A stretch of DNA of 64,000 bases from an uncultured bacterium (GTDB lineage Bacteria > Cyanobacteriota > Vampirovibrionia > Gastranaerophilales > Gastranaerophilaceae). The DNA lies in contig CADAJP010000002.1 in the NCBI GenBank assembly GCA_902788345.1, positions 124,001-188,000 of the forward strand, in the 5' to 3' direction. The position numbers and the translations under genes are program-made. This document shows, one piece after another, positions 53,071 to 61,709 of this stretch (within the stretch, counting starts at the first letter, position 1; the number at the start of each line of letters is the position of its first letter). The notes below the pieces were generated by a model, which saw only the letters and a program-made list of their open reading frames with translations, did no database searches and was not told where the DNA came from.

Positions 53071-55044
53071 ATGTCAATTAAAAAACTAACTATGGCAGCT
53101 GCTATTGCTGTTGGAATAGCAACATGTTCCTTGAATAGCGTAATGGCAGCATGTCCGTGTAATCAGAATGAAACCCTGCCTGTCGTAACAGGTTCTTCAG
53201 ACTGTGCAAAACCACAATGCAACAAATGTAAACGCAAAAAAGCAGACAAATGTAAAAAACACAAAGGATGTCCTGTGAAATCTGCACCTGAAAATGATGA
53301 TATCAGCTGTAATAAAACAGCAGGACCATCCATGGCACTATGTCCTCAAAGCGGGAAACCGGACAGAGGACAAATGAAACAGGTTTACGGTTATCCTAAT
53401 GCCATTTACGGCACAAATAATTATGTAGGCGAAAGCGCAAACTCTATTTTCTCAACAGAAACAGCTATGACGGGCTGCCCTGCTTCACGCCTTATCGGTA
53501 ACAATATTGGCGGAGTAACAATTTCTTCGCAAACAGAAAGCCAAATTACAGGTGCTGCGGCTTCAATGCCATGCCTGAACGAACTTCCGCAAATCAATAA
53601 CGGCGTAAATGTTGACAGAAATAAATCAAATGCCTGCCCTATTGATTTTAAATCTTCTAATTCAATAAGTGCAGTAAAAAAATCACTTGTACCTTACACA
53701 ATAAAAGAGAATATAACAGGTGCAGCAGCTCCTGCATACAACAACGGCGGCTGCATGTTTCCGGATGTTCCAAACGGATACTGGGCAGCCTGCGGTATAG
53801 ATAAACTTGCAATTAATGATGTGGTTGTGGGTTATCCTGACGGAATGTTCAAACCGAATAGAAACATCTCTCGTGCAGAATTTGCAACTATGCTTGTGAA
53901 AGGCTTTAATATGGATGCTCATGGAGCAAAAACTTCAAAATTCTCTGATGTTTCACGCAGTAACTGGGCAAACGCAGCAATTGCAAAAGCTGTTGACGAA
54001 GACCTTTTAAGAGGTTATCCAAACCATACATTCAGACCAAACAATGCAGTTACACGTGTTGAAGCTCTCACTTCAATAGCAAAAGGTATGACCTGTGATA
54101 TTGATTCATGCAAAGCTGATGAAATTTTAAGCAAATACGCAGACGGTAATCAGGTTCCAAATTGGGCAAGAATACCTGTAGCAAAATCTTTGCAAAGCGG
54201 TGTATTAAATGGTTCACCAAATCCGAATTTAATCATGCCTAACCGTGATGCAACAAGAGCAGAAATAGCATCTATGATGCAAACTGCAAGAGTAGCACTT
54301 GGTTACGATACAAATCCGACAACCGCAAATGCCGTATGTCCTGCCTGCCCTATAGATAAAAATGCTTTAATAGAACAGGAAGAAATCGTAAAAATTCCTA
54401 CACTTAAACTTTCAATGATAGATCAATTGAACGCAAAATCATCTCACGTAGGTCAATACTTCAGAGCAAACACACTTGAAGATGTAACAATCAACGGCAA
54501 ATTATATCCTTGCGGTTCAACCGTAACAGGTCAGGTAGTAGAAGTTATCAGACCTTCAGGATGCAATAAAGGAGCCTTAAAACTTGCATTCACAAGTATT
54601 TCTAACGGTAAATGCAAATCTAAATTACCTAAACAAATTTTGCAGGCAGAAGTCAACAGACAGAAAAATGTAAACCCTGTTGCAAGACTTGTTGAAATGC
54701 CATTTACTTGGGCCGGTTCACTAATCGGCATTGTCGGCAGAACTGCAGGCGGTATCTTAACAAATATCGGTAATGCTGCAGAAAATGTTTCCAATGATGC
54801 AGGCTACATGTTAGGCCACACTTTCCAGGGACAATTCGGAGCTGCAGCAAGAAACCTTGGAGACGGATTATGGGAAACAGCCAAAGCGCCTGTTGATATG
54901 ACAAGAACAGCAATTTCCGGTACAATGGGATTATTCCAGACAACAGGGGATGAATTTGCTTACCTTGTTGACCCTAGAGGCTACAAAATCTCTGCAGTAA
55001 ATCCAAGAGAACATATAACAATCGCTTTTGGATGTAATGAATAA
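53071..55044 (+). CDS. Secreted SLH-domain protein with Cys-rich head
   Basis: I start at 53071 (MSIKKLTMAAAIAVGIATCS), which has an excellent AGGAGG and a signal peptide cleaved after VMA; the open frame extends 24 codons upstream. The 657 residues have a Cys/Lys-rich stretch (about 27-70, CNKCKRKKADKC) and three S-layer-homology domains (about 230-280, 291-340 and 355-408: FPDVPNGYWA, FSDVSRSNWA, YADGNQVPNWA). A C-terminal part has a Gly/Ala-rich amphipathic stretch (about 555-640). Cyanobacterial SLH-porins end in an OprB barrel, which is absent here. A terminator follows. Confidence 0.87.
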   Translation: MSIKKLTMAAAIAVGIATCSLNSVMAACPCNQNETLPVVTGSSDCAKPQCNKCKRKKADKCKKHKGCPVKSAPENDDISCNKTAGPSMALCPQSGKPDRGQMKQVYGYPNAIYGTNNYVGESANSIFSTETAMTGCPASRLIGNNIGGVTISSQTESQITGAAASMPCLNELPQINNGVNVDRNKSNACPIDFKSSNSISAVKKSLVPYTIKENITGAAAPAYNNGGCMFPDVPNGYWAACGIDKLAINDVVVGYPDGMFKPNRNISRAEFATMLVKGFNMDAHGAKTSKFSDVSRSNWANAAIAKAVDEDLLRGYPNHTFRPNNAVTRVEALTSIAKGMTCDIDSCKADEILSKYADGNQVPNWARIPVAKSLQSGVLNGSPNPNLIMPNRDATRAEIASMMQTARVALGYDTNPTTANAVCPACPIDKNALIEQEEIVKIPTLKLSMIDQLNAKSSHVGQYFRANTLEDVTINGKLYPCGSTVTGQVVEVIRPSGCNKGALKLAFTSISNGKCKSKLPKQILQAEVNRQKNVNPVARLVEMPFTWAGSLIGIVGRTAGGILTNIGNAAENVSNDAGYMLGHTFQGQFGAAARNLGDGLWETAKAPVDMTRTAISGTMGLFQTTGDEFAYLVDPRGYKISAVNPREHITIAFGCNE

Positions 55045-55063
55045 TAAAAATTCATTCTTACAA

Positions 55064-55098
55064 AATAAGGTGCATCAGTCCATGCACCTTATTTTTTT
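55064..55098 (+). terminator. Intrinsic terminator of the SLH-protein gene
   Basis: AATAAGGTGCAT (55064-55075) and ATGCACCTTATT (55082-55093) form a 12-pair stem followed by more T. Confidence 0.92.
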
Positions 55099-55341
55099 AT
55101 ATAAAATTTAAAGCATGTGCAAATTTTATTTCCCCGAAATGAATATATGACAAGTCTTTCCGGCTTTGAATATCCGTAAAAATACGTAGGCAGAACTGCG
55201 GACTTTATTTATTTTTAAAACAAATTATACTTATTATGTAATCGGTTAAGGTTCACGCCCGTGGGGTAATCTCACAAAGATATTTATATCTTTAGATGGT
55301 AAATTCCGTTTTCCGTTCTCATCAATAAGGAGATTTTATTT
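55099..55341. other. Gene-free boundary between core genes and phage-like cluster
   Basis: It contains a GC-richer run (GGTTCACGCCCGTGGGGTAA at 55250-55269) and AAAGATATTTATATCTTT, which can pair with itself. It ends in AAGGAG 9-14 bases before the next start. A leader RNA or a phage junction is possible; no gene is seen. Confidence 0.4.
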
Positions 55342-55704
55342 ATGGGATATATTCACTGCTGTGGAGGACTGCGCAAAACAAAAAGTTTTGTTCTCGCACC
55401 TGCTGAAAAATATATTTTATGCGAACTGGATTATTTGGGCAAATGTCCAAGATGTGAAAACACGGTAATCCAACTTACAAGAATAGATAAAAACAATAAC
55501 CTGACAACAATCAGGTTTACACGCAAAAAGGCAGAAAAATTTTGGACAAAAATACAACCAAAAATTTTGTATGAAAAAAAATATTACGCATATACAAAAC
55601 ATAAAGGCGGGAAATTATACCTTTATTACAATGAATTTGGCAAAAGAAAAAGATGCTATTCCAATATTACCAACATGAAAATAGGATTGAACTCTATATT
55701 TTGA
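55342..55704 (+). CDS. Small zinc-ribbon-like protein
   Basis: This 120-residue basic protein opens MGYIHCCGGLRKTKSF and has CPRC about 30 residues later (LGKCPRCENTVIQLTRIDKN). Paired Cys suggest a zinc-bound fold. The remainder is Lys/Tyr-rich. AAGGAGAT precedes the ATG. Its own terminator follows. It stands at the left of the phage-like genes and may be phage-derived. Confidence 0.65.
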   Translation: MGYIHCCGGLRKTKSFVLAPAEKYILCELDYLGKCPRCENTVIQLTRIDKNNNLTTIRFTRKKAEKFWTKIQPKILYEKKYYAYTKHKGGKLYLYYNEFGKRKRCYSNITNMKIGLNSIF

Positions 55705-55744
55705 CATCCTTTATTCACATTCCATTTACTCTCTAATATGCAGC

Positions 55745-55775
55745 AGAGGGAATTTATTATTCCCTCTCTTTTTAT
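55745..55775 (+). terminator. Intrinsic terminator
   Basis: AGAGGGAAT (55745-55753) and ATTCCCTCT (55759-55767) form a nine-pair stem followed by CTTTTTATTT. Confidence 0.88.
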
Positions 55776-55853
55776 TTATATGGAAATATTATTAAGGTTT
55801 GTTTACCAAAATAATATATTATAAATAATAACCGGATTTAAAAAAGGAAGTTT

Positions 55854-56126
55854 ATGAAACTATCGAAAAGGGAACAGGAAATTCTTGTTAAAGTAGCATA
55901 TGGGCTGACAGACAAGGAAATTGCCTTTGATTTTGGCATTTCAATAAGAACAGTACAAACACATATAACATCTGTTATGAAAAAACTTCAGGCAAGAAAC
56001 AGAGCAAATGCCGTTGCAATTTACTGCGGTATATATCCGCGCTGGCAAGCAAAGAAAAGGAAAATTTATGATGAACAGAATTATTATTCACTGGACTGCG
56101 GGAAGATATTACCCGACAGAATTTGA
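55854..56126 (+). CDS. LuxR-type HTH protein
   Basis: The first 60 of 90 residues are a GerE/LuxR helix-turn-helix (LSKREQEILVKVAYGLTDKE, IAFDFGISIRTVQTHITSVM), the DNA-binding domain without any sensor domain. The last 20 codons overlap the amidase gene by 59 bases in another frame. AAGGAAG precedes the ATG. It probably regulates the following genes. Confidence 0.85.
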   Translation: MKLSKREQEILVKVAYGLTDKEIAFDFGISIRTVQTHITSVMKKLQARNRANAVAIYCGIYPRWQAKKRKIYDEQNYYSLDCGKILPDRI

Positions 56127-56580
56127 AAAGAAATTTTACCATTTTTTAGTTGATGGAGAAGGGAAAATTTACAAAGGATTTTACGACCCTGAGGAAAATC
56201 TAAATTGTGCAGACGGCAGATACGCAGCACACACAGGCGGAGGAAACACAGGCTCTATAGGTATTGCAATGTGTTCAATGTTTGATTTCAAAGATAGAAA
56301 CCATTGCGGAAACTATCCAATTACAAAAATTCAGTTTGAAAGTTGTATGAATCTTTGTGCAAAATTATCAAACAAATATTCTATTCCGGTTTCACCTTCA
56401 AATGTAATAACACACTATGAATTTGGACAAAAAAATCCAAAAACAACAAGCTTCGGGAAAATAGATATTACATACCTTCCGCCATATCCATGGGTTGCCA
56501 AAGATGACATTGGAAGCTTTATCAGAACAAAAATCAGATGGTACAAAATAAAAAATCAGGAGGCTTTATATGGAAATTAA
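56068..56580 (+). CDS. N-acetylmuramoyl-L-alanine amidase (Amidase_2), phage lysin
   Basis: I start at 56068 (MMNRIIIHWTAGRYYPTEFE) after AAAGGAAAA; the upstream frame is open but has no ribosome site. The protein has about 170 residues with zinc ligands in IIIHWTAG and VITHYEFGQ. AAHTGGGNTGSIGIAM is the typical substrate-groove stretch. It cuts peptidoglycan cross-link stems. The fit with T7-type or prophage lysins is good. It overlaps the LuxR gene upstream and the next gene downstream by 11 bases. Confidence 0.88.
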   Translation: MMNRIIIHWTAGRYYPTEFEKKFYHFLVDGEGKIYKGFYDPEENLNCADGRYAAHTGGGNTGSIGIAMCSMFDFKDRNHCGNYPITKIQFESCMNLCAKLSNKYSIPVSPSNVITHYEFGQKNPKTTSFGKIDITYLPPYPWVAKDDIGSFIRTKIRWYKIKNQEALYGN

Positions 56581-58093
56581 TTTTTATGATTTATCAGGAG
56601 GAATCAATTTTAATTCCACTAAAACTGAACTTGGAGAAAATACAAGAAAACTATATTGGACAGATTCAAAAAATATTGAACCATACCTGAATAAAGGAAT
56701 TACAAAACAAAAAGGCAATACCCTGTTTATAGAATTACCCCAAGAAGAAACAATAACAGGTATGCATCAAATGGGAAACAATGACATACATAAACTTGTA
56801 ATCACAACTTTATCAGGGAAAATATATATTTACTCTCCAAATAACAGCGAACTGACACTTTTAAATAAAACCCTGACCGGAACAAATGTTAAATTTGCAC
56901 AATTTCTTGACGGGGTTTTGATAGCAACAGAATCCGATGAAATGTTTTACATATCAGGCAAAAATAATTATGAAATTTCAAACTGCAACCTCACGGGACT
57001 TGACGGTGAAATTGTTTATCCTGAATGTATTACCATATACAAAGGGAGAGTATGGTGCAGCGATAAGGCAACAATATACTATTCTGCACTCGGAACTTAT
57101 GATGATTTTGAAACGGAAGATGATGCAGGATTCATAAATGAATTTCACACAGACAGCACAGCCATTACCGGTATGAAAAATTACAAAGATTATCTTGCAA
57201 TATACAAAAAAGACAAAGTTTATCTTCTTTCCGGCACAAGCCAGAATGATTTTTCAATAGTTTTATTTGCAGATAAAGGAACTCTTTCACAATCATCAAT
57301 AATAAATGTTGATAATAAACAATTTTTCCTCAGCAACGGTATATACGCACTTGAACAAGTCGGAGAACTAAATCAAATCAGATTGGGAAATGAAATATCA
57401 CTAAACATTAAACCGGAGTTTGAAAAATTTAATAAAAGCAGAATTAAAAATACCATTGCACTTCATTATCAGGATAAACATCAGGTTTGGTATTATTTTC
57501 CTTATCAAAACAACAGTTATCTAAAAACTGTATGGATAAACGATTATGTTTTAAAAATCTGGACAAAAAGAGTTGTAGTACAAAACATAACATTTGCCTG
57601 TGAATACAACTCACATATTCTGTCAGCAGACGAAAACGGCAAAATTTATATAGAAGATTACGGCACAACTTTTAACGGAGAAAATATAGATTTTATGTGG
57701 AAATCTCCGTTTCTTGCACTTACTAAAACACACCACCGTAAACTGATAGACGAATTTTATTTTATTCTTGACGATGAACAGGATAACAAATTTCAATTTT
57801 CCGTCTATAAAGATTATGACGGCAACTGTGCCGATGACAAAGAAAAAATTTATTCAAAAAATTTACAACAGCTGATTTGGTCATCAGATAATGAAGAAAT
57901 TGCACTACCAACATCGAAATGGAGTGAGGATGACAGCAACATTCCTATTTGGACAATAAATGCAGATATAATCGAAAAAGCAGAAATATGCGGAAGCTGT
58001 ATTAGTGTTCAATTATGCGTTGAAGGAACAGAAGCAGATGATAACTGTGCTATTATCGGACTTCAATTCAGAGAAATATACAATGATGAATAA
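56570..58093 (+). CDS. Packaged-DNA stabilisation / tail nozzle-like protein (P22 gp10-like)
   Basis: This 507-residue protein is rich in beta strands. Its start (INFYDLSGGINFNSTKTEL) is like the D-x-S-G-G-[IVL]-N opening of short-tailed-phage DNA-stabilisation and tail proteins, and it has repeated blade-like strands. Length agrees with P22 gp10 (about 470). AGGAGG precedes the ATG. The start overlaps the amidase end by 11 bases. The assignment to this family is by pattern and context. Confidence 0.68.
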   Translation: MEINFYDLSGGINFNSTKTELGENTRKLYWTDSKNIEPYLNKGITKQKGNTLFIELPQEETITGMHQMGNNDIHKLVITTLSGKIYIYSPNNSELTLLNKTLTGTNVKFAQFLDGVLIATESDEMFYISGKNNYEISNCNLTGLDGEIVYPECITIYKGRVWCSDKATIYYSALGTYDDFETEDDAGFINEFHTDSTAITGMKNYKDYLAIYKKDKVYLLSGTSQNDFSIVLFADKGTLSQSSIINVDNKQFFLSNGIYALEQVGELNQIRLGNEISLNIKPEFEKFNKSRIKNTIALHYQDKHQVWYYFPYQNNSYLKTVWINDYVLKIWTKRVVVQNITFACEYNSHILSADENGKIYIEDYGTTFNGENIDFMWKSPFLALTKTHHRKLIDEFYFILDDEQDNKFQFSVYKDYDGNCADDKEKIYSKNLQQLIWSSDNEEIALPTSKWSEDDSNIPIWTINADIIEKAEICGSCISVQLCVEGTEADDNCAIIGLQFREIYNDE

Positions 58094-58221
58094 ACAGGTA
58101 ATAATCTCACAACAAAAGTGATATTTCCCCTGATTATAAACCTGTTAATTTGCATAAACTGCAATCTTCACCACTCATAAAACAAGAAGATACTCAAATG
58201 AAAAACGAAAGGAAAGAAAAA

Positions 58222-59088
58222 ATGACTGATTCAGAATTTTCTACAACTTACTCCGCTTTTATACCTGAAATTTGGAGTAAAAAATTAAGCAATATGCTTG
58301 AAAAGAACTGCGTAATGATGCAATGCGTAAACAGAAATTGGGAAGGCGATATTTCTCAGCAAGGTGATAAAGTAAAAATTATTACCCCTGCAAGTGTATC
58401 AGTTTCAACTCTGACAGGCGACAACATAACATATTCTTCCCTGACTCCGACTTCTACCGAACTTGTCATTGACCAAAAGAAATTTTTTGCATTCAAAATT
58501 GATGATGTAGCAAAAGCTCAAACTAATACCGATATTATGGAAGCACATCTTAACAACGCTAAAAAAGCTATTGAGGTTGTACAAGATTCATATTTGTTAA
58601 GTTTACACACAGATGTACCGAGTGCTAACATTGTAGGTTCGGCAGAATCACCTGTAACATTGAATAAATCAACTATTTACGAAAATTTTGTAAATTTGGC
58701 ATTAACATTAAAAAATTCAGATGCAGTACAAACCGGAGTAAGACCTTGGGTTGTAATTAACCCTAATATTGAAGCATATTTACTTCAGAGCCCTGAATTT
58801 ATTAATGCTCACAATGTTGCCGATACAACATTAAGAGAAGGTGCTATCGGCAGAATTGCCGGAATGGATGTACTTGTAAGCACAAATTTAACGGAAGTAA
58901 ATGACATGTACTATGTACTTGCAGGTACAAATGAAGCTGTTACTTTTGCTTCCCAGCTTGCAAAAATTGAAAGTCTGAGAGATAAAGATTCTTTCTCTGA
59001 CTTGGTAAGAGGTTTATATTTGTACGGCGCAAAAACTGTTCAGCCTAAGGCTCTTGCAAAAATGATTGTTTCAGCAGCAACAGCATAA
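58222..59088 (+). CDS. Phage major capsid protein (P22-type coat)
   Basis: I start at 58222 after AAAGGAAAGA; the open frame begins 24 codons earlier. The 288 residues show the P22/HK97-fold pattern: FIPEIWSKKLSNMLEKNCVM, NWEGDISQQGDKVKI, IDQKKFFAFKIDDVAKAQTN and GMDVLVSTNLTE. Strong Ala/Val content and a high-efficiency ribosome site suit an abundant structural protein. It is followed by its own terminator. Confidence 0.9.
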   Translation: MTDSEFSTTYSAFIPEIWSKKLSNMLEKNCVMMQCVNRNWEGDISQQGDKVKIITPASVSVSTLTGDNITYSSLTPTSTELVIDQKKFFAFKIDDVAKAQTNTDIMEAHLNNAKKAIEVVQDSYLLSLHTDVPSANIVGSAESPVTLNKSTIYENFVNLALTLKNSDAVQTGVRPWVVINPNIEAYLLQSPEFINAHNVADTTLREGAIGRIAGMDVLVSTNLTEVNDMYYVLAGTNEAVTFASQLAKIESLRDKDSFSDLVRGLYLYGAKTVQPKALAKMIVSAATA

Positions 59089-59116
59089 ACTTAATATATA
59101 AGATGAATTTGTTTTG

Positions 59117-59152
59117 GCGGTTTTTCATAAGAAAAACCGCTTTCCTTTTATT
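59117..59152 (+). terminator. Intrinsic terminator right after the capsid gene
   Basis: GCGGTTTTTC (59117-59126) and GAAAAACCGC (59131-59140) form a ten-pair stem with a four-base loop and T-rich tail. It would limit read-through to downstream genes. Confidence 0.9.
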
Positions 59153-59168
59153 TAGAACAGGAGAAAAA

Positions 59169-59417
59169 ATGTTTAAAAATATAAAAAAAATAATAACAGA
59201 ATTAGCAAAAAACGCTGTAATCGTAGCAGAAAAAGAACTCGGTTCCGGCAGGGGACAACAAAAAAAGCAAATGGCAATAAGCTATATTCTTGAACACATG
59301 CCGTTTTCAGCTTTCACAAAAAGCATTATATCAATATTTTTATCAAAATTTATTGATGATGTTATAGAAACCATAGTTCAGCAGATAAACCAACAGCAAA
59401 AAGAAAAAGGAGAATAA
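59169..59417 (+). CDS. Small holin-like phage protein
   Basis: I start at 59169 (MFKNIKKIITELAKNAVIVA) after AGGAG; the longer frame runs through the terminator. The 82 residues contain EKELGSGRGQQKKQMAISYI, the pattern of the phage holin-LLH type. One or two weakly hydrophobic helices (about 42-70) could span or touch the membrane. A lysis role beside the amidase is plausible, although five genes do not separate them tightly. Confidence 0.6.
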   Translation: MFKNIKKIITELAKNAVIVAEKELGSGRGQQKKQMAISYILEHMPFSAFTKSIISIFLSKFIDDVIETIVQQINQQQKEKGE

Positions 59418-59423
59418 TTATTA

Positions 59424-60061
59424 TGCAAAATCAAATATTAAATGATATTTCACCGGCAGCCGTGACTCCGCAAACAAATTACACAAATGCAATTAACCAA
59501 ATTGAACAAACCGTAAGAGAAGATGCTCAAAGGTTAATGTTATTGCAACAGCAGGGTTTAGTAACACAAAATCAAGCACAGTACTTTATTAACAAGCTAA
59601 TCAACACCCAAAATCAAATCAACCTGCTCAGACAATACATTCCTCAAACCACCGGCTCTGAGGTGCAGGCACCCGCATCAGCGGAAGAAAAAACAAATCC
59701 GTTTGATTTGTTCAATCAGGAAAAACCGGACTTTTTTAATAAATCCGGAAGATCTGATGTGTTAAATTACATTAAAAATTTAGATGTGGACAAAGATGAA
59801 ATATCTAAAATAGCAGATTTGGTTGAAAATATTGAAAAATCAGCCATTGAAAACTATTTAAAACAATCCGCTCACGATAAAACATTAAATGACGAAAATG
59901 CGACCGCTAAAAGCAAGTTGACTTCATACGTTCAAAATGCTGTTTATGACGGAAACAACAAGGTTTTCACCCGTGAGGATATCGGCGCTATGAGTGGTGA
60001 CGAATTTGCCAAAAATGAAAAATTAATCCTTGAACAAGTAAGACAAGGACTTATTAAGTAA
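59424..60061 (+). CDS. Phage scaffold-like protein
   Basis: This 212-residue, helical, Gln/Asn/Asp-rich protein has coiled-coil stretches (LMLLQQQGLVTQNQAQYFIN) and a Lys/Glu-rich C-terminal half. Scaffolding proteins are found next to coat proteins and have this composition, so the call is by context. The ATG lies at 59424-59426 region, 9 bases after AAGGAG. A terminator-like hairpin follows. Confidence 0.55.
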
Positions 60062-60078
60062 TTTTGGTATGTCGCAGG

Positions 60079-60125
60079 AAATACGGGCAGGAGTGCATAT
60101 TGTTACTCTTACCCGTATTTTTCAC
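60079..60125 (+). terminator. Terminator/attenuator after the scaffold-like gene
   Basis: AAATACGGG (60079-60087) and CCCGTATTT (60112-60120) pair. GAGT/ACTC inside the loop adds a second stem. TTTTT follows. Confidence 0.8.
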
Positions 60126-60147
60126 AATTAAAAGGAGATTATAAATA

Positions 60148-60786
60148 ATGAATTATCTTGAACTTATAAACAATTGTTTGCTTGAACTCAATTACAAACA
60201 GGTTGAATCTTTTACAGAACTTGTAAAAAATGACCACAAAAAAATTATGTCAATATTAAACATAATTAATCAGGAAATATGCAATACAGATAACTGGAAT
60301 TTTCTGTTAAGAGAAACAACTATTACAATTCCGGCAAATGCAACAAGTATTGAGAACTCAATTCCCGGACGAATATTGCATATTTTTATCGGCAATGAAA
60401 AATACAATTACAAAGAAGACATTGAACCTTTTTTGAAAGAAGAAATACAGGGGAATTTTTACACAGAATACAATGACAGGCTGCTCTTTCCAAAAATAAA
60501 AAATGATACCGAAGCAAGAATAATTTATTACACAAAAAACAGTGCAATTACTCAAGACGGTACAGAAAAAGAAGAAATGACAAACCAACATGATTCTTCA
60601 CTAATTCCCATGCCTTTTTCACAGCAACTTTTGACTTACGGTACATGCCTGCGAGTTAAAGCAAATCCTTCATATGTTAAATTCAGCTACTGGCTGAGCA
60701 TGTATAAAGAAGCTCTTGCAAACCTCAGGTCAAAAACCTGCATCTGCGCAAAGGACACACCAATTGTAAAACTTCACAGGCAATAA
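60148..60786 (+). CDS. Phage head-tail adaptor-like protein
   Basis: This 212-residue protein has an opening helical region (NYLELINNCLLELNYKQVES) and a central beta part (RETTITIPANATSIENSIPG, GRILHIFIGNEKYNY). The C-terminal helical region (LLTYGTCLRVKANPSYVKF, WLSMYKEALANLRSK) matches the plan of adaptor or tail-tube-A proteins of short-tailed phages. AAAGGAG precedes the start. The call rests on pattern and position. Confidence 0.65.
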   Translation: MNYLELINNCLLELNYKQVESFTELVKNDHKKIMSILNIINQEICNTDNWNFLLRETTITIPANATSIENSIPGRILHIFIGNEKYNYKEDIEPFLKEEIQGNFYTEYNDRLLFPKIKNDTEARIIYYTKNSAITQDGTEKEEMTNQHDSSLIPMPFSQQLLTYGTCLRVKANPSYVKFSYWLSMYKEALANLRSKTCICAKDTPIVKLHRQ

Positions 60787-60910
60787 CGAAAAAAAAACAG
60801 GAAGTCGTTTTCATTCCCCCCTGTTAAGATTTACACTAGCCGAAATATAAATAGCATGTTTATTATACAAACTATTTAGAAAAAATACAAGTTGATACAA
60901 GAAATGTAAC
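60787..60910. other. Spacer with weak stem and A/T-rich promoter-like region
   Basis: AACAGG (about 60796) and CCTGTT (about 60821) form a weak stem with C/T-rich loop. TTTATTATACAAACTATT (60857-60874) could hold a -10 for the small terminase transcript. Confidence 0.35.
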
Positions 60911-61351
60911 ATGATGAAACAATTAACAAAAACTCAAAAGCTCTTTGTAACAGAATACATTAAAACTTTGAACGGAGTAAAAGCACTACAGGTTGCGGGT
61001 TATTCTTTGAAATATCCGCAGAAAACACTCTCAAGACTGCTTTCAGATAAATTGATAATTAATGAAATAAAAGAGCAGCTTAAAAACCACATAGATGCAC
61101 TCAATGTCCCAAAGGGTTATGTTATACAGAAACTTCTTCAGATAGCGGAATTTTCACTCAAAGAAGAAGATGTCCAGGATAAAGACGGCAACTACACAGG
61201 TAAAAAGAAATTAAGAGATGCCTCTGCCGGATTAAAAGCCTTGGAAAGCTTATGCAAATATCTTGGCTTTTCCGCCTCCAAAGAGGAAAACAGTGAATAC
61301 AAAGAAGCAAAAATTATCACAATTTCAAATCTTGATGATACAAAAATTTAA
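60911..61351 (+). CDS. Phage terminase small subunit
   Basis: This 146-residue protein opens with the Terminase_2 pattern LTKTQKLFVTEYIKTLNGVK ALQVAGYS (helix-turn-helix that recognises phage DNA), here LTKTQKLFVTEYIKTLNGVK, followed by a helical oligomerisation part. It normally precedes the large subunit. Here the next genes are a small unknown, a GNAT and the portal, so the large subunit must lie beyond the edge or be missing. It has ATG-ATG and only a weak ribosome site. Confidence 0.85.
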   Translation: MMKQLTKTQKLFVTEYIKTLNGVKALQVAGYSLKYPQKTLSRLLSDKLIINEIKEQLKNHIDALNVPKGYVIQKLLQIAEFSLKEEDVQDKDGNYTGKKKLRDASAGLKALESLCKYLGFSASKEENSEYKEAKIITISNLDDTKI

Positions 61352-61361
61352 GGAGATACTT

Positions 61362-61706
61362 ATGAATAAAGATAAAGAAATAGAACAAATATTACTGAAT
61401 GAAGATACTTGTGACAGTATAATTCAAAAGAAAAAAGAAAAGGAATTTCTTAAATCCCTTGAAAAAACTGATACCAAACCGGCAATAATTACCGATATTG
61501 CAAAAGTACCAAAAGACAAACTCTTTTCTTCAAAAGCAACTTTCTCGCTAATTAATAAATCAAGTAAAACCCAATCTTATATTAACGGTATTCAGGCTGA
61601 ATCATATCTTGTTTCACTTAATGACAGAGAAAAACTATTAGAAGGAATAACAGATTCATTTATTTACGGAAATTATTACATTAAATTTTACAGGCTGAAA
61701 GCATAG
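61362..61706 (+). CDS. Small phage-cluster protein, unknown
   Basis: I start at 61362 (MNKDKEIEQILLNEDTCDSI) after AGGAG; the open frame reaches back into the terminase gene. The 114 residues are charged and helical at first and end with beta-type SLNDREKLLEGI, YGNYYIKFYRLKA. No family is recognised. Confidence 0.65.
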   Translation: MNKDKEIEQILLNEDTCDSIIQKKKEKEFLKSLEKTDTKPAIITDIAKVPKDKLFSSKATFSLINKSSKTQSYINGIQAESYLVSLNDREKLLEGITDSFIYGNYYIKFYRLKA

Positions 61707-61709
61707 CTT

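Noticed and set aside
55250..55341. Riboswitch before the zinc-ribbon gene
   Set aside because: The GC-richer patch does not fit any riboswitch core I can recall; reported only as a gene-free boundary.
58150..58221. N-terminal extension of the capsid protein
   Set aside because: The ribosome site directly before 58222 and the family start favour the shorter form.
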